From: Fimenecus sp052273625
GTDB taxonomy: Bacteria; Bacillota; Clostridia; Oscillospirales; Acutalibacteraceae
Length of the DNA stretch: 59,063 nucleotides
Assembly (NCBI GenBank): GCA_052273625.1
Contig: DAVZHW010000009.1
Location: 1 to 59,063 of the forward strand
Direction of reading: 5' to 3'
Shown: piece after piece, positions 8,170-16,540 of the stretch
Numbering within the stretch: position 1 is the first letter of the stretch
Layout: each line of letters begins with the position of its first letter
Made by a program: the position numbers and the translations under genes
The notes under the pieces: generated by a model
Seen by the model: the letters and a program-made list of their open reading frames with translations, nothing else
What the model was told of the DNA's origin: nothing
Database searches by the model: none

Positions 8170-8205
8170 CCGGGACTCACAAAAAAGTGAATCCCGGATT
8201 TTATT
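8170..8205. terminator. Bidirectional terminator closing the island
   Basis: Stem CCGGGACTCAC (8170-8180) with GTGAATCCCGG (8187-8197), one C/A mismatch, A6 loop, followed on the plus strand by ATTTTATTT. On the minus strand the hairpin is followed by TTAATTTTTATT, so it can also stop transcription of the LRR gene. Confidence 0.8.
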
Positions 8206-8240
8206 TCGGTTGTTTTTTACAGCCCCTAAGTATTTTACTG

Positions 8241-9548
8241 TTATTCGGTTTTCTGCAATTCTTCGAGCGTTGCCCTCTGAGCCGAATAGTTTACCGTTAT
8301 ATTTTTCTTGAAAAGCATATAGTCATATTTCGGAAGCCACGGCTTGCCGAGCTGCGTGTTTGCAAAGCTCTCCTCGCTTGCGGCAACGTTCATTTCGGAA
8401 ATTCCTATAAGCTTGCCGTCGCTCTTGTAAATAGCACCCCAAAAGGCGTGGTGTCCTATGTAGGTAACGCTTTCGGGAATATACATATAGCTTAGTCCTC
8501 TGTCCTTTGTAAAGCAGTCGGAGCCGATTTTTTCAAGTCCCTCCGGCAAGGACGGATAGACAAGTGAAAAGCCTTCGATCGCCTTGTATGACGGGTCAAG
8601 ATTTTCCGTGTCGGTTTTGTAGGAATAAATATTTCTGATGTTTCCTGCATCGAAAAAGCCGAGCGTTCCTATCTCCTTTACGCCCTCGGGAATATATACG
8701 TCCGTGAGGTTTGCGTAGTTAAAGCAGAGAGGACCTATCTTTGTAACGGTCGAGGCAATAACATAGGTGCGTACATCCTTGTTGTACTGCTCAAAATAAG
8801 CCTCGTCGTATTTTTCGGTAGTGCCCCAAAGCTCCTCCATAGCCGCACCGCTGTCATCGACAAGGTCGGAGACCTGTTCTCCGTTTTCCATATGTGCATA
8901 GCCTGTTTTAAGCCTTAAATAACGGTCGTGATCTATGGGATAGCAGATTATTTCGGTTTTATCCTTGTTGTACAGAACTCCGTCAATATCGCAGTAGCTC
9001 GGATTGTTCTCGTCAACTATGATACGCTGAAGCGCCCAGCAGGAATAAAAAGCCTTTTCGTCAATTTCGGTAACGCCTGCGCCGATATAAATCGTTTGCA
9101 GCTGACCGTCGCAGTTAAAGGCAAATTCGTGTATCTCCGACACCTTTTTGCTCTCGTCATAGACAACGCCGTCGTTTATCTTGTCTCCGCTGCCGAGGAG
9201 CGTGTTGGTGTCCGAAGCGTCGTAGTTAAGCGTTGCGACGTTGTCAACGGTAAAGCTGACTATCGAGCCGTTGTTTGAAAACTGTTTAAGCCGATAGCTG
9301 CCGTTTTCAAGGCGGTTGTATTCAAGGTCGCCCGTGTTGAGAAGTGCACGCACCGAGAAGAACAGGGACACGAATATCGCAACCACCATAAACACAATAA
9401 ACATTGCCTTTGCAAGCTTTTTGTCCTTGTATGAAGCGTTTATTTTCGGAGCTGCAAGACCGTCGATTTTATATGTCCATATTTCGTCCTCGGGAATGTC
9501 GAGGATCTCCTCCTTTACCTCTTCGGGCTTGGTTTTTTCTTTTTTCAT
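8241..9548 (-). CDS. Membrane-anchored BspA-type leucine-rich repeat protein
   Basis: A 435-residue protein with an acidic cytoplasmic N-terminus, one membrane helix (about residues 48-68) and a large exterior domain. That domain carries BspA/LRR_5-type repeats of the pattern I-x-x-x-A-F-x-x-C-x-x-L-x-x-I-x-I-x-x-x-V-x-x-I. Examples are EIHEFAFNCDGQLQTIYI, EIDEKAFYSCWALQRIIV, KIGPLCFNYANLTDVYI and YIGHHAFWGAIY. Such repeats mediate protein or glycan binding at the surface. A GGTGAGGAT ribosome binding site precedes the ATG, 14 bp after the MFS gene, so both are one operon. It may assist the transporter in substrate capture (inference). Confidence 0.85.
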   Translation of the reverse strand: MKKEKTKPEEVKEEILDIPEDEIWTYKIDGLAAPKINASYKDKKLAKAMFIVFMVVAIFVSLFFSVRALLNTGDLEYNRLENGSYRLKQFSNNGSIVSFTVDNVATLNYDASDTNTLLGSGDKINDGVVYDESKKVSEIHEFAFNCDGQLQTIYIGAGVTEIDEKAFYSCWALQRIIVDENNPSYCDIDGVLYNKDKTEIICYPIDHDRYLRLKTGYAHMENGEQVSDLVDDSGAAMEELWGTTEKYDEAYFEQYNKDVRTYVIASTVTKIGPLCFNYANLTDVYIPEGVKEIGTLGFFDAGNIRNIYSYKTDTENLDPSYKAIEGFSLVYPSLPEGLEKIGSDCFTKDRGLSYMYIPESVTYIGHHAFWGAIYKSDGKLIGISEMNVAASEESFANTQLGKPWLPKYDYMLFKKNITVNYSAQRATLEELQKTE

Positions 9549-9562
9549 ATCCTCACCCCCCG

Positions 9563-11329
9563 TTATCCTATAAAGCTGCCTGCGACGGACTCGCCGTCTT
9601 TTTCGGCACTCTTTTCGGTTACCTCGGCTCTTCGCTTGAGCACCTGAATAACCTTGTTTTGCTTTTCGCTGTCGTAATCCCAGAAGATAAACGGCAGGGT
9701 CATAAGTATATAGCCTGCAATGTCGAAAAGTATCGGTATTACGATTATTTTGACCCTTGCAGAGTCGATAAACAGCACATCCCAGTTACTGTTAAAGCCG
9801 TATTTAAGTATGAGTATCGGTATGATAAGTCCGACAAGCGTTGTTATGGGGCTTGTGAACCAGCCGAAAATGCTCTGGAAGCTTTCAAGACGTTCGCCCG
9901 AGAGGTACATTTGATAGTCGTTGATACGAATTTCCATATCGTGATGTATCGCCATCGGAATTGTTTTTGTCGCTTCAAGCAGGAAGAGTATGACGCAGCA
10001 GATTATACCGCAGAGCGTTACATTGTCGCCGCAGAGAATAATAGCACCGACAACAGTTCCGTAGCCTAACGCACGGGTAAGGTAATAGAAAACCATAATT
10101 TGCTTATATGAAAATTTCTTTATGAAATACGGCGTAAAGAAATCGGGCGGAGTTCCCGCAAAGGATATGAGCGAAATCAAAAGACCGTAGGACAGACCGC
10201 TTAGACGGAAGGTGTAGAGATAAACAATCGTTGTGAACGCAAGCATACCGTTTCCGAGCGAATCGAGAAGTCCGATTATGTTCATTATCCACTTGTACTT
10301 GTTGCGCATTACGCCGAATATGCCGTCCCAGAAGTTGATTTGAATTTTCTTTTCTATCGGCGGCTGAGGTATTCTCTCCTTAATCCTGTTGGAGAATACC
10401 ATTGTAAGAACAGCAAAGGTTATGAAAATTATCGGGATAACGTATTTATACACATTGATATCAGCCCACTCGTCCTTTAAGAAGCCGATTGCCATAGGAA
10501 TTACAAGCACCATTATTGAGTTGAGAAGATGCGAAAGCTTTAAGGGGTAGGTGCGGACAAGTATTCTCTCACGCATATTCGGGCTGATGTTCTGCGTGCA
10601 GGTTTCAAGGCAGTTGCTGAAGCCGAACAGATTATAAAGCGAGAACAGAGCGTTTGCTACCCATACTCTCGTAACCACGTTTGCAATATTGTAAACGGGA
10701 AGCCAGCCTATGAGCACTACCATTATGCACTTGGGCACAACGTCGCAATAGAGGAAATATTTGTATCTGCCGAATTTCGGAACAAGCTTTTTGCGCCAAA
10801 AGATATTTCTTGCGCCTGCCCAGCCGTTCCAAAGTATGTGCGTGCCGAGCATTTTTATAGCCGAAGCGGCCGATACGCCTCGTATGGAGTTCAATGCCGC
10901 AACGACGGCGTTTTGGGGATTGAGATATGCTGAGAAGTTGAATGCCATAAGAAATATGCCTATCGCTATCGAACAGAAATAGACTGTGTACAGTGCCCGT
11001 TCCTTTTTCTTTGGCAAAAAGCCGAGGTTGTCGTTGATTATCCAGCCGAGAATATCCCATAGCTTTTGAAGCGGCATATTTATAAGCGTGATTGCGGAAA
11101 ACGCAACATAGGGCAGCTGATAATGATACATTATCAGATAACATCCTGCGGCAAACGATATGTATTCGAGCGTTTTTGTGCCCGAGTAGTTACTGCCGAC
11201 AGCAAGCCAAATGTCAAGATATTCCTTGTAAGGAACATATTTTCCCTCGGCAGGTGTGTTCCAATGCTCTTTTATCTCGCCGAAGAGCCACTTGATTTTA
11301 CCTGCAAGGGAGGTTTTCTTTTCTTCCAT
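9563..11329 (-). CDS. MFS/GPH-like transporter
   Basis: A 588-residue polytopic membrane protein with about 12 hydrophobic helices and a long soluble N-terminus (residues 1-45, ending YVPYKEYLDIWLAVGSN). Family resemblance to major-facilitator sugar:cation symporters (GPH-like) is general: a central loop NRIKERIPQPPIEKK separates the two halves, and a helix-loop GLSYGLLISLISFAGTPPDFFTPYFIKK begins the second half. Its position beside GH30 and GH2 enzymes suggests uptake of an oligosaccharide product (inference); the substrate is not readable. The first 30 and last 30 residues are charged and cytoplasmic. It is the first gene of the operon with the LRR protein, behind its own promoter. Confidence 0.8.
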   Translation of the reverse strand: MEEKKTSLAGKIKWLFGEIKEHWNTPAEGKYVPYKEYLDIWLAVGSNYSGTKTLEYISFAAGCYLIMYHYQLPYVAFSAITLINMPLQKLWDILGWIINDNLGFLPKKKERALYTVYFCSIAIGIFLMAFNFSAYLNPQNAVVAALNSIRGVSAASAIKMLGTHILWNGWAGARNIFWRKKLVPKFGRYKYFLYCDVVPKCIMVVLIGWLPVYNIANVVTRVWVANALFSLYNLFGFSNCLETCTQNISPNMRERILVRTYPLKLSHLLNSIMVLVIPMAIGFLKDEWADINVYKYVIPIIFITFAVLTMVFSNRIKERIPQPPIEKKIQINFWDGIFGVMRNKYKWIMNIIGLLDSLGNGMLAFTTIVYLYTFRLSGLSYGLLISLISFAGTPPDFFTPYFIKKFSYKQIMVFYYLTRALGYGTVVGAIILCGDNVTLCGIICCVILFLLEATKTIPMAIHHDMEIRINDYQMYLSGERLESFQSIFGWFTSPITTLVGLIIPILILKYGFNSNWDVLFIDSARVKIIVIPILFDIAGYILMTLPFIFWDYDSEKQNKVIQVLKRRAEVTEKSAEKDGESVAGSFIG

Positions 11330-11362
11330 ATTTTTCCCCCTGACAATACTTTATGATAAAAT

Positions 11363-11392
11363 ATTTTACCATAATTTTGAAATTGCTTTCAA
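11363..11392 (-). promoter_or_regulatory. Promoter of the MFS-LRR operon with inverted repeat
   Basis: Minus strand TTGAAA (11392-11387), 18 bp spacer, TAAAAT (11368-11363). The -35 box is part of the inverted repeat TTGAAAGCAATTTCAA, a candidate regulator site. Confidence 0.5.
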
Positions 11393-11503
11393 CATAAAAC
11401 GGATTTCGTGTTGATTTTCGTTGAAAGTGTATAACAAAATATATGTGAATTTGGTACAAATAACAATAAAAATTGCTGATTTTTTTATAAAAAACAGAAA
11501 ATA

Positions 11504-11527
11504 AGCCGCCCGAATTACCGAGCGGCT
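11504..11527 (-). terminator. Terminator of GH30 gene
   Basis: Minus strand AGCCGCTCG/CGGGCGGCT hairpin (one G-T pair) followed by a TATTTTCTGTTTTTT tract, 18 bp after the GH30 stop. Confidence 0.85.
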
Positions 11528-11545
11528 GTAGTGTTATATAAGAGC

Positions 11546-12910
11546 TTATTGCATTATCACGGTTGCAAGTGAATTTTCGGGAAGGGTCAGCGTGCTTTTA
11601 TACTCTCCGTCATAAACCGTGGCAAATTGCTTTTCGTCTGTGGTTAGAACAACCTTCATTTTAGAAAAATCTCCGTCAAAGGAAATTTCGGTCTGCTCCT
11701 TTTCGTTTACGATTACCGTAACGGTTCTTCCGTTGGGAGTGAGGAACGAAAAGGCGTTGAGCCCGTTGTCATTCTTGGGAACGGTCAGGTTGTCAAGGCA
11801 TACCGAGCCCACGGGGATGAATTTTGAATAGTGCGCAAGTGCGTAATATCGCTTAGCTTTTTTATATTCGCTGAAATAGTTTGTCGCCGAGAAAAGTCCG
11901 TCGGAATAATCCTTGCCGTCCTCCTTGACGGAAAATTGGTTTACCGCAACCCATGAGGTCCAGCTTTCACAGCCTCCGAGAATAAAGTCCTGTCCGATAA
12001 TCCTTGCGGTTATAAGGGCGGCTTTTACGCAGTCCGTGGGGTTTTTGTTTGGCAGCTCGCACCATTCGCTCATATCAAAGCGGAATTCGGGGTGTGCTTT
12101 GACGATTTCATTCTTGAAAACTAACCTTGTCTCCGGGGAGTTGTCGGAGTGGTAGGAGTGATAGGCAAAAACGGGCATTACCTTTTTGATTATCTCGTCG
12201 CCTGCAAGAGCCTCGATATATCGCTTGGTTTCGCCGAGCATTTCTCCGCTTTCGGGGCCGTAGAGCAATACGGGAGTACCACGCTTGAGTATCTCCTCGG
12301 CAAATAGATGAAAAACTTCTAAAACCTCTTCGCACTCATAATGACAGCCCTCCTGCCAGACGGAAGCACCGCCCCATTTCCATTGTGGCTCGTTTATGGG
12401 ACTTATGTATTTTACGGGGATTCCCTCGCTTATAAATTCCTCGGCAATGTCGAGTATATAGCTTACAAATTTTTTGTAATTCATTTTCGGCAGATTGCAG
12501 GTGTGCGGTAAAAGACTGCCCGAGCTCTGACCCGTCGAGGTTTGCGACCAATGAGGAGAGTTTGCGAAAAGAATTACCGTGTCAATGCTTCCTTTTTCAA
12601 GACAGATTTTCATAAATTCCCTTGCGGTGCGGTCGCTGTTGAAATTGTATTTTCCTGTTTCCTTTGTCTTGTCGAAGTCGTAAAGGGTCTCTGTTCTGCG
12701 CCACATATTTTCCACACGGTTATTTTCCGGGTCAAAGCCGCCGCCGATATTGTAGCGGTAAATGTTGAGCCCGAGCCCGTCCTTGCCGTAAAGCAGCTCG
12801 GAAAGCTCATTTGCGGCGTTTCCTGTGCAATATTGGCTCCACCAGCACGACGACGTGCCGAAGCCATTGACTGTCTGCATTTTCTTTGGCGAGCGAAGCA
12901 TAATTTTCAT
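11546..12910 (-). CDS. Glycoside hydrolase family 30 enzyme
   Basis: A 454-residue retaining glycosidase of GH30 (beta-1,6-galactanase/glucosylceramidase clan A type). Visible are the N-terminal signature GFGTSSCWWSQYC (residues 16-28), the acid/base glutamate in ISPINEPQWKW (Glu174), the substrate block FAYHSYHSD and the nucleophile in DMSEWCE (Glu282). A C-terminal beta domain follows. There is no signal peptide, so it acts inside the cell on imported oligosaccharides. Endo-beta-1,6-galactanase-like activity is the best guess, but specificity is uncertain. The ATG follows ACAGGAGAAAAGCT. Originally it followed the GH2 gene directly; an insertion-duplication now separates them. Confidence 0.9.
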   Translation of the reverse strand: MKIMLRSPKKMQTVNGFGTSSCWWSQYCTGNAANELSELLYGKDGLGLNIYRYNIGGGFDPENNRVENMWRRTETLYDFDKTKETGKYNFNSDRTAREFMKICLEKGSIDTVILFANSPHWSQTSTGQSSGSLLPHTCNLPKMNYKKFVSYILDIAEEFISEGIPVKYISPINEPQWKWGGASVWQEGCHYECEEVLEVFHLFAEEILKRGTPVLLYGPESGEMLGETKRYIEALAGDEIIKKVMPVFAYHSYHSDNSPETRLVFKNEIVKAHPEFRFDMSEWCELPNKNPTDCVKAALITARIIGQDFILGGCESWTSWVAVNQFSVKEDGKDYSDGLFSATNYFSEYKKAKRYYALAHYSKFIPVGSVCLDNLTVPKNDNGLNAFSFLTPNGRTVTVIVNEKEQTEISFDGDFSKMKVVLTTDEKQFATVYDGEYKSTLTLPENSLATVIMQ

Positions 12911-12976
12911 AGCTTTTCTCCTGTTATCAGTCTAAATTAATATCCTTTTGAATTCGTCCGTGCCACACGGCGTTTC
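12298..12976 (-). repeat. Duplicated segment, copy A (GH30 5' part plus GH2 3' end)
   Basis: 12298-12413 and 12813-12976 match 13645-13760 and 13761-13924 with only about six mismatches in 280 bases. Copy A holds the intact GH30 start and about 40 bp of the 3' end of the GH2 gene (12937-12976), cut off after CACACGGCGTTTC. Copy B lacks 12414-12812 (399 bp, in frame). Confidence 0.92.
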
Positions 12977-13193
12977 GCGGTAGGAAAGGGCAAAGGTCAC
13001 TCCTGCTGCAATTACGGACAACCCGATATAGACGCATAAAAAACCGACCGTATTTACATTGTGCCGCCGTTCGCACAAAACAATCATAAAAAACTATGCG
13101 AACGGCAGAAATTCTTTTCTCCCCGATTTTCCTGACGGACGGGATTTTATCTTTCGCCTGTCTGTGCAGACAGAAGCGTTTTTCGTGTTTCGG

Positions 13194-13379
13194 TCACTGA
13201 TTATCTTCTTCCGAATCGGATTTTGCGTCCAGATACGCCCCAATGCAGACAGCCACGCCGAAAACGCCGAACAGCACACCCACCCAAGTGCCATAAAGGT
13301 CGAATTGTGCGACAATACCGCCGAACAATAGTAAGGAAATTCCTACCAAACTCAGTAACAGCATTTTTTGATTCTTCAT
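13194..13379 (-). CDS. Small two-helix membrane protein
   Basis: A 61-residue protein with two hydrophobic segments (about residues 6-24 and 30-49) and an acidic tail (SDSEEDNQ), hence probably a helical hairpin in the membrane. An AGAGGGTAAATT ribosome binding site precedes the ATG, and a strong promoter lies about 85 bp upstream. It is the only gene of the insert separating the duplicated GH2/GH30 junctions. The function is unknown. Confidence 0.75.
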   Translation of the reverse strand: MKNQKMLLLSLVGISLLLFGGIVAQFDLYGTWVGVLFGVFGVAVCIGAYLDAKSDSEEDNQ

Positions 13380-13463
13380 AATTTACCCTCTAAATAAATG
13401 ATATGTACAGCATAAATTTGTACGATGCATTCGATCGCAGAAAATACATCATTTTTTAATGAT

Positions 13464-13492
13464 AATATAGCATATTGCACATAAAATGTCAA
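13464..13492 (-). promoter_or_regulatory. Promoter of the small membrane protein
   Basis: Minus strand TTGACA (13492-13487), 17 bp spacer, TATATT (13469-13464). Confidence 0.7.
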
Positions 13493-13584
13493 TTTTATCA
13501 AAATAATTTATAAAAAATATGCAAACAGGAGCTTTTATATAAGCGTATAACAAATGTAAATTTATTTAAAAAGCGCGTTTTATG

Positions 13585-13614
13585 GATGATATATAGTAAG
13601 ATGATATATAGTAA
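13585..13614. repeat. Perfect 15 bp tandem repeat (two copies)
   Basis: GATGATATATAGTAA occurs twice head to tail (13585-13599, 13600-13614), about 30 bp from the right edge of the insert. Confidence 0.9.
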
Positions 13615-13639
13615 TCAGAGCGTGTGCGTACAATTGCTA

Positions 13640-13858
13640 TTATACGGCAAATAGATGAAAAACTTCTAAAACCTCTTCGCACTCATAATGACAGCCCTCT
13701 TGCCAGACGGAAGCACCGCCCCATTTCCATTGCGGCTCGTTTATGGGACTTATGTATTTTGCGGCGTTTCCTGTGCAATATTGGCTCCACCGGCACGACG
13801 ATGTGCCGAAGCCATTGACTATCTGCATTTTCTTTGGCGAGCGAAGCATAATTTTCAT
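13640..13858 (-). pseudogene. Internally deleted GH30 remnant
   Basis: Still an open frame of 72 codons that joins GH30 residues 1-33 directly to residues 167-204, after which it runs out of homology and stops. The deletion removed 399 bp in frame at a 3 bp TTT microhomology. The acid/base block ISPINEPQWKW survives, but the nucleophile and most of the barrel are gone, so no activity is possible. It sits in the original operon position, 16 bp after the GH2 stop with the same ribosome binding site, so it is probably still transcribed with GH2. Confidence 0.93.
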
Positions 13859-13874
13859 AGCTTTTCTCCTGTTA

Positions 13875-16421
13875 TCAGTCTAAATCAATATCCTTTTGAA
13901 TTCGTCCGTGCCACACGGCGTTTCCGATATTTACGGGCGAGGTCAAAACCTTTATTTTGTTCTTGATTGCCGTAAACGGATTGCCGTCCCTTTCGACGTC
14001 GCAAAGGCTCATTACGGAAATGCTGTTTTTAAGCTCCGCAAGGCTGAAGCGGCTGTCTTTGCCTATTTTGACCGTCTTTTCTTCGTTCGGGAAGAGGTCG
14101 AAGAAATTGTCCGAGAACGGCTCTTGAGAAATACTGCTTTCAAGCTTTACAAGTCGGGCATAGCGGTCGCTTTTAAGCTTTATTTCAAGTCCCGATGGCT
14201 CTTCCGAAATGTTCATTTCAATTTTTGCCGAGGGTAAGCGCATTTTCTTTTCCTTGTCGAACAAAAGCGTTCTGTCGGCTGCCAAAATGCCGTTTTCAAA
14301 AAGCTTTATGCGCATCACGGCACTGTGCTTGCCCGAGCCTTTAAGCAAATCGGAATTTTTAAGTTCAAAAGCGAGCGTACTTGAAAGAGCAGGCACGGTT
14401 AAAGCTTTTTCGCCCGAGCAGACCGCAACCTCCTTGTTGAAATCAAACACGCTGTACTCGACACGAACTGCTTTTTCGCCGTCAAAATCGTTTAACACGA
14501 ACAGCCTTACACCGTTCTTCGAGTCCTCGGCGGATACGGTCAGGGGTGCGTTGAAATTCCTTGCGCAATACTGCAAAGCCTTGTAATTGCCGTAATAATC
14601 ATAGCTTGCCCAAGAGCATACGGGCCAACAGTCGTTGAACTGCCAATACATAGCGCCGTTGCACCTGCCTCTGTTCCTGCGCCAATGCTCGGTTGCATCC
14701 TCGATACACTCCGATTGCGTTATCTGTGAAAGATATATGTAATCCTCAAAATTTTTCGGCAGATGGAAGCGAGAGGCAATGTAGTATATCATTTTATCGT
14801 TGCCGTTAAGGCATTTTTGGTGTGAGAGAAAAACCTTGCTTGAAAGCGACAATTCGCCGTCGCCTGCAAAATCTCTGACGGTTTTTATGTCGGGCAGACT
14901 TTCAAAGCCGAATTCCGAGCAAAATCTTGTCATCCTCCTGCGGTAAAAGGTCATAGGCTTCAAGCCGTGCCAAACCGCCCAAAGATGCGTGTCGCCCACA
15001 TTGTCGCAGTCAACGCCTTTGTTGTGCGATACTCCGCAGGGCGAGCCGGGTATATATGAGGTGTCGGGGTCGTATTTTCTCAGTTCGGGCTCAAGAATTT
15101 CATAGAAAAACTTTTCAGTCCAAGCAACATAGTCCTTCATTAGCATCCAGCCGTTATGCATTTCCTCGATTTCGTTGTTTCCGCACCAAAGAGCCAACGA
15201 CGGGTGGTCACAAAGACGCTTGACGTTGTATTTTATTTCCTTTTTGACGTTTTCAAGAAAGCTCTCCTTGAAAAACGGGTACGCCTGACAGGCAAACTGA
15301 AAATCCTGCCACAGAAGAATACCCATCTCGTCGCATTTTGAATAAAATTCGTCGCTTCCGTAGAAGCCGCCGCCCCAAATACGAAGCATATTCATATTTG
15401 AAAATCTGACTGCATTGAGCATTTTTTCAAGCTGCTTCCCGTCAAATCTTGTAATAAACGAGTCGGGCGGAATGTAGTTTGAGCCCTTTATGAAAAGCGG
15501 AACGCCGTTTAACACAAATTTGAAATTTGAGCCGTATTCATCTCGGCTTCTGTCAAGATACAGGGTGCGAAGTCCGATTTTCTTTTCGTAGGAGTCAACG
15601 GTTTTCCCGTCTTTTTTCAAAACAGCTTTGACGGTGTAAAGCGGCTGCTTTTCCTTGCGTGAAAGCTCATAGGTCTGCCAAAGCTCGGGTTTTTCTATTA
15701 TAAAATCGGCACTCTCGCCGTCTTTTTTTAAGGCTGTTCCGTCGGGGGAAATAACGCTCAGCTCACATTCGATGTCATCGGCATATTTCTCCGTTTCGGC
15801 GCTTAATTTAACCGTAACCCTGCCGTTTGAATGAACCTGCTTTGCGGAAAGATAGTTAATTCGTGCGCCGCTTATGAAAACAAGGCTGATATCGTCGGAT
15901 ATTCCGCTCGGAGGTAAAACGGGACCCCAATCCCAGCCGAAATGCGATTGCGGCTTGCGGATGTGCACAATTCCGTTTTGACCGTTGCTGTTCGGCGGCG
16001 CAGACTCTTTTTTGTATATTTTTTCAACGTAATTTACGGGCGAATAGAAAATTATTTTAATTTCGTTTTCGCCGTTTTTAAGGTGCTTTTTAATTGGAAA
16101 TTCATGCTTTATAAAGCAGTTGTCGGCACTTCCGATTTTCTCGCCGTTTAAGAAAATATCGCATACGGTGTCGAGCATTTTGCAGGAGAGAATAATATTA
16201 TCGCTTCCGAGCTGCTCTTCGGTGAGCGTGAAAGTCCTTTTGTATTCCCAATCCTTTTTGCCGACAAAGTCAGCGTCTTTTTCATTAAGCCCTATAAACG
16301 GGTCCTCAATGATTTTGTTGTCGATTAAATCCAAAAAGTTGCAGCCGGGGACTGTTGCAGGATAATATTTATCCGTGTTACATTCCCTGAATTGCCATTT
16401 TCCGTTGAGTGAAAGCTCCAT
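13875..16421 (-). CDS. GH2 beta-mannosidase
   Basis: An 848-residue cytoplasmic retaining glycosidase. The N-terminal jelly-roll (ELSLNGKWQF) and immunoglobulin-like domains are followed by the catalytic barrel. Motifs typical of beta-mannosidases are FGWDWGP (161-167), RIWGGGFYGSDEFY (347-360), acid/base LWCGNNE (Glu417) and nucleophile CSEFGFES (Glu503). It hydrolyses terminal beta-mannosides from mannan or N-glycan-derived oligosaccharides. I chose the ATG at 16421 because of AGAGGTGCAAAA upstream and because the domain begins there; an upstream in-frame ATG at 16592 lies beyond the promoter. The downstream gene is now a GH30 remnant. Confidence 0.93.
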   Translation of the reverse strand: MELSLNGKWQFRECNTDKYYPATVPGCNFLDLIDNKIIEDPFIGLNEKDADFVGKKDWEYKRTFTLTEEQLGSDNIILSCKMLDTVCDIFLNGEKIGSADNCFIKHEFPIKKHLKNGENEIKIIFYSPVNYVEKIYKKESAPPNSNGQNGIVHIRKPQSHFGWDWGPVLPPSGISDDISLVFISGARINYLSAKQVHSNGRVTVKLSAETEKYADDIECELSVISPDGTALKKDGESADFIIEKPELWQTYELSRKEKQPLYTVKAVLKKDGKTVDSYEKKIGLRTLYLDRSRDEYGSNFKFVLNGVPLFIKGSNYIPPDSFITRFDGKQLEKMLNAVRFSNMNMLRIWGGGFYGSDEFYSKCDEMGILLWQDFQFACQAYPFFKESFLENVKKEIKYNVKRLCDHPSLALWCGNNEIEEMHNGWMLMKDYVAWTEKFFYEILEPELRKYDPDTSYIPGSPCGVSHNKGVDCDNVGDTHLWAVWHGLKPMTFYRRRMTRFCSEFGFESLPDIKTVRDFAGDGELSLSSKVFLSHQKCLNGNDKMIYYIASRFHLPKNFEDYIYLSQITQSECIEDATEHWRRNRGRCNGAMYWQFNDCWPVCSWASYDYYGNYKALQYCARNFNAPLTVSAEDSKNGVRLFVLNDFDGEKAVRVEYSVFDFNKEVAVCSGEKALTVPALSSTLAFELKNSDLLKGSGKHSAVMRIKLFENGILAADRTLLFDKEKKMRLPSAKIEMNISEEPSGLEIKLKSDRYARLVKLESSISQEPFSDNFFDLFPNEEKTVKIGKDSRFSLAELKNSISVMSLCDVERDGNPFTAIKNKIKVLTSPVNIGNAVWHGRIQKDIDLD

Positions 16422-16455
16422 TTTTGCACCTCTTGCCATTAGTTCTTTGGAAATC

Positions 16456-16484
16456 ATTTTAACAGAAAAATATACCCTATGCAA
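16456..16484 (-). promoter_or_regulatory. Promoter of the GH2 gene
   Basis: Minus strand TTGCAT (16484-16479), 17 bp spacer, TAAAAT (16461-16456); transcription would begin about 30 bp before the GH2 ATG. Confidence 0.65.
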
Positions 16485-16505
16485 CCGGTAATCGCATATT
16501 TTAGG

Positions 16506-16534
16506 TTGACACAATATGCTTCTTATGTTATCAT
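16506..16534 (+). promoter_or_regulatory. Promoter of the MATE gene
   Basis: Perfect TTGACA (16506-16511), 17 bp spacer, TATCAT (16529-16534). It implies a leader of about 90 nt before the MATE ATG at 16634. Confidence 0.75.
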
Positions 16535-16540
16535 CTTTAG

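Larger units (their letters stand above)
12977..13644. other. 668 bp insert between the duplicated copies
   Basis: DNA with no counterpart in either duplicated copy. It holds one supported gene (61-residue membrane protein, minus strand) with its own promoter, a hairpin-forming GCCGTTCGCA..TGCGAACGGC pair (13070-13105) and a perfect 15 bp tandem repeat. No transposase or terminal inverted repeats were seen. Confidence 0.75.

Noticed and set aside
13640..13858. The 72-codon frame as a functional GH30-like gene
   Set aside because: It is nearly identical to two separated pieces of the adjacent GH30 and lacks the barrel and nucleophile.
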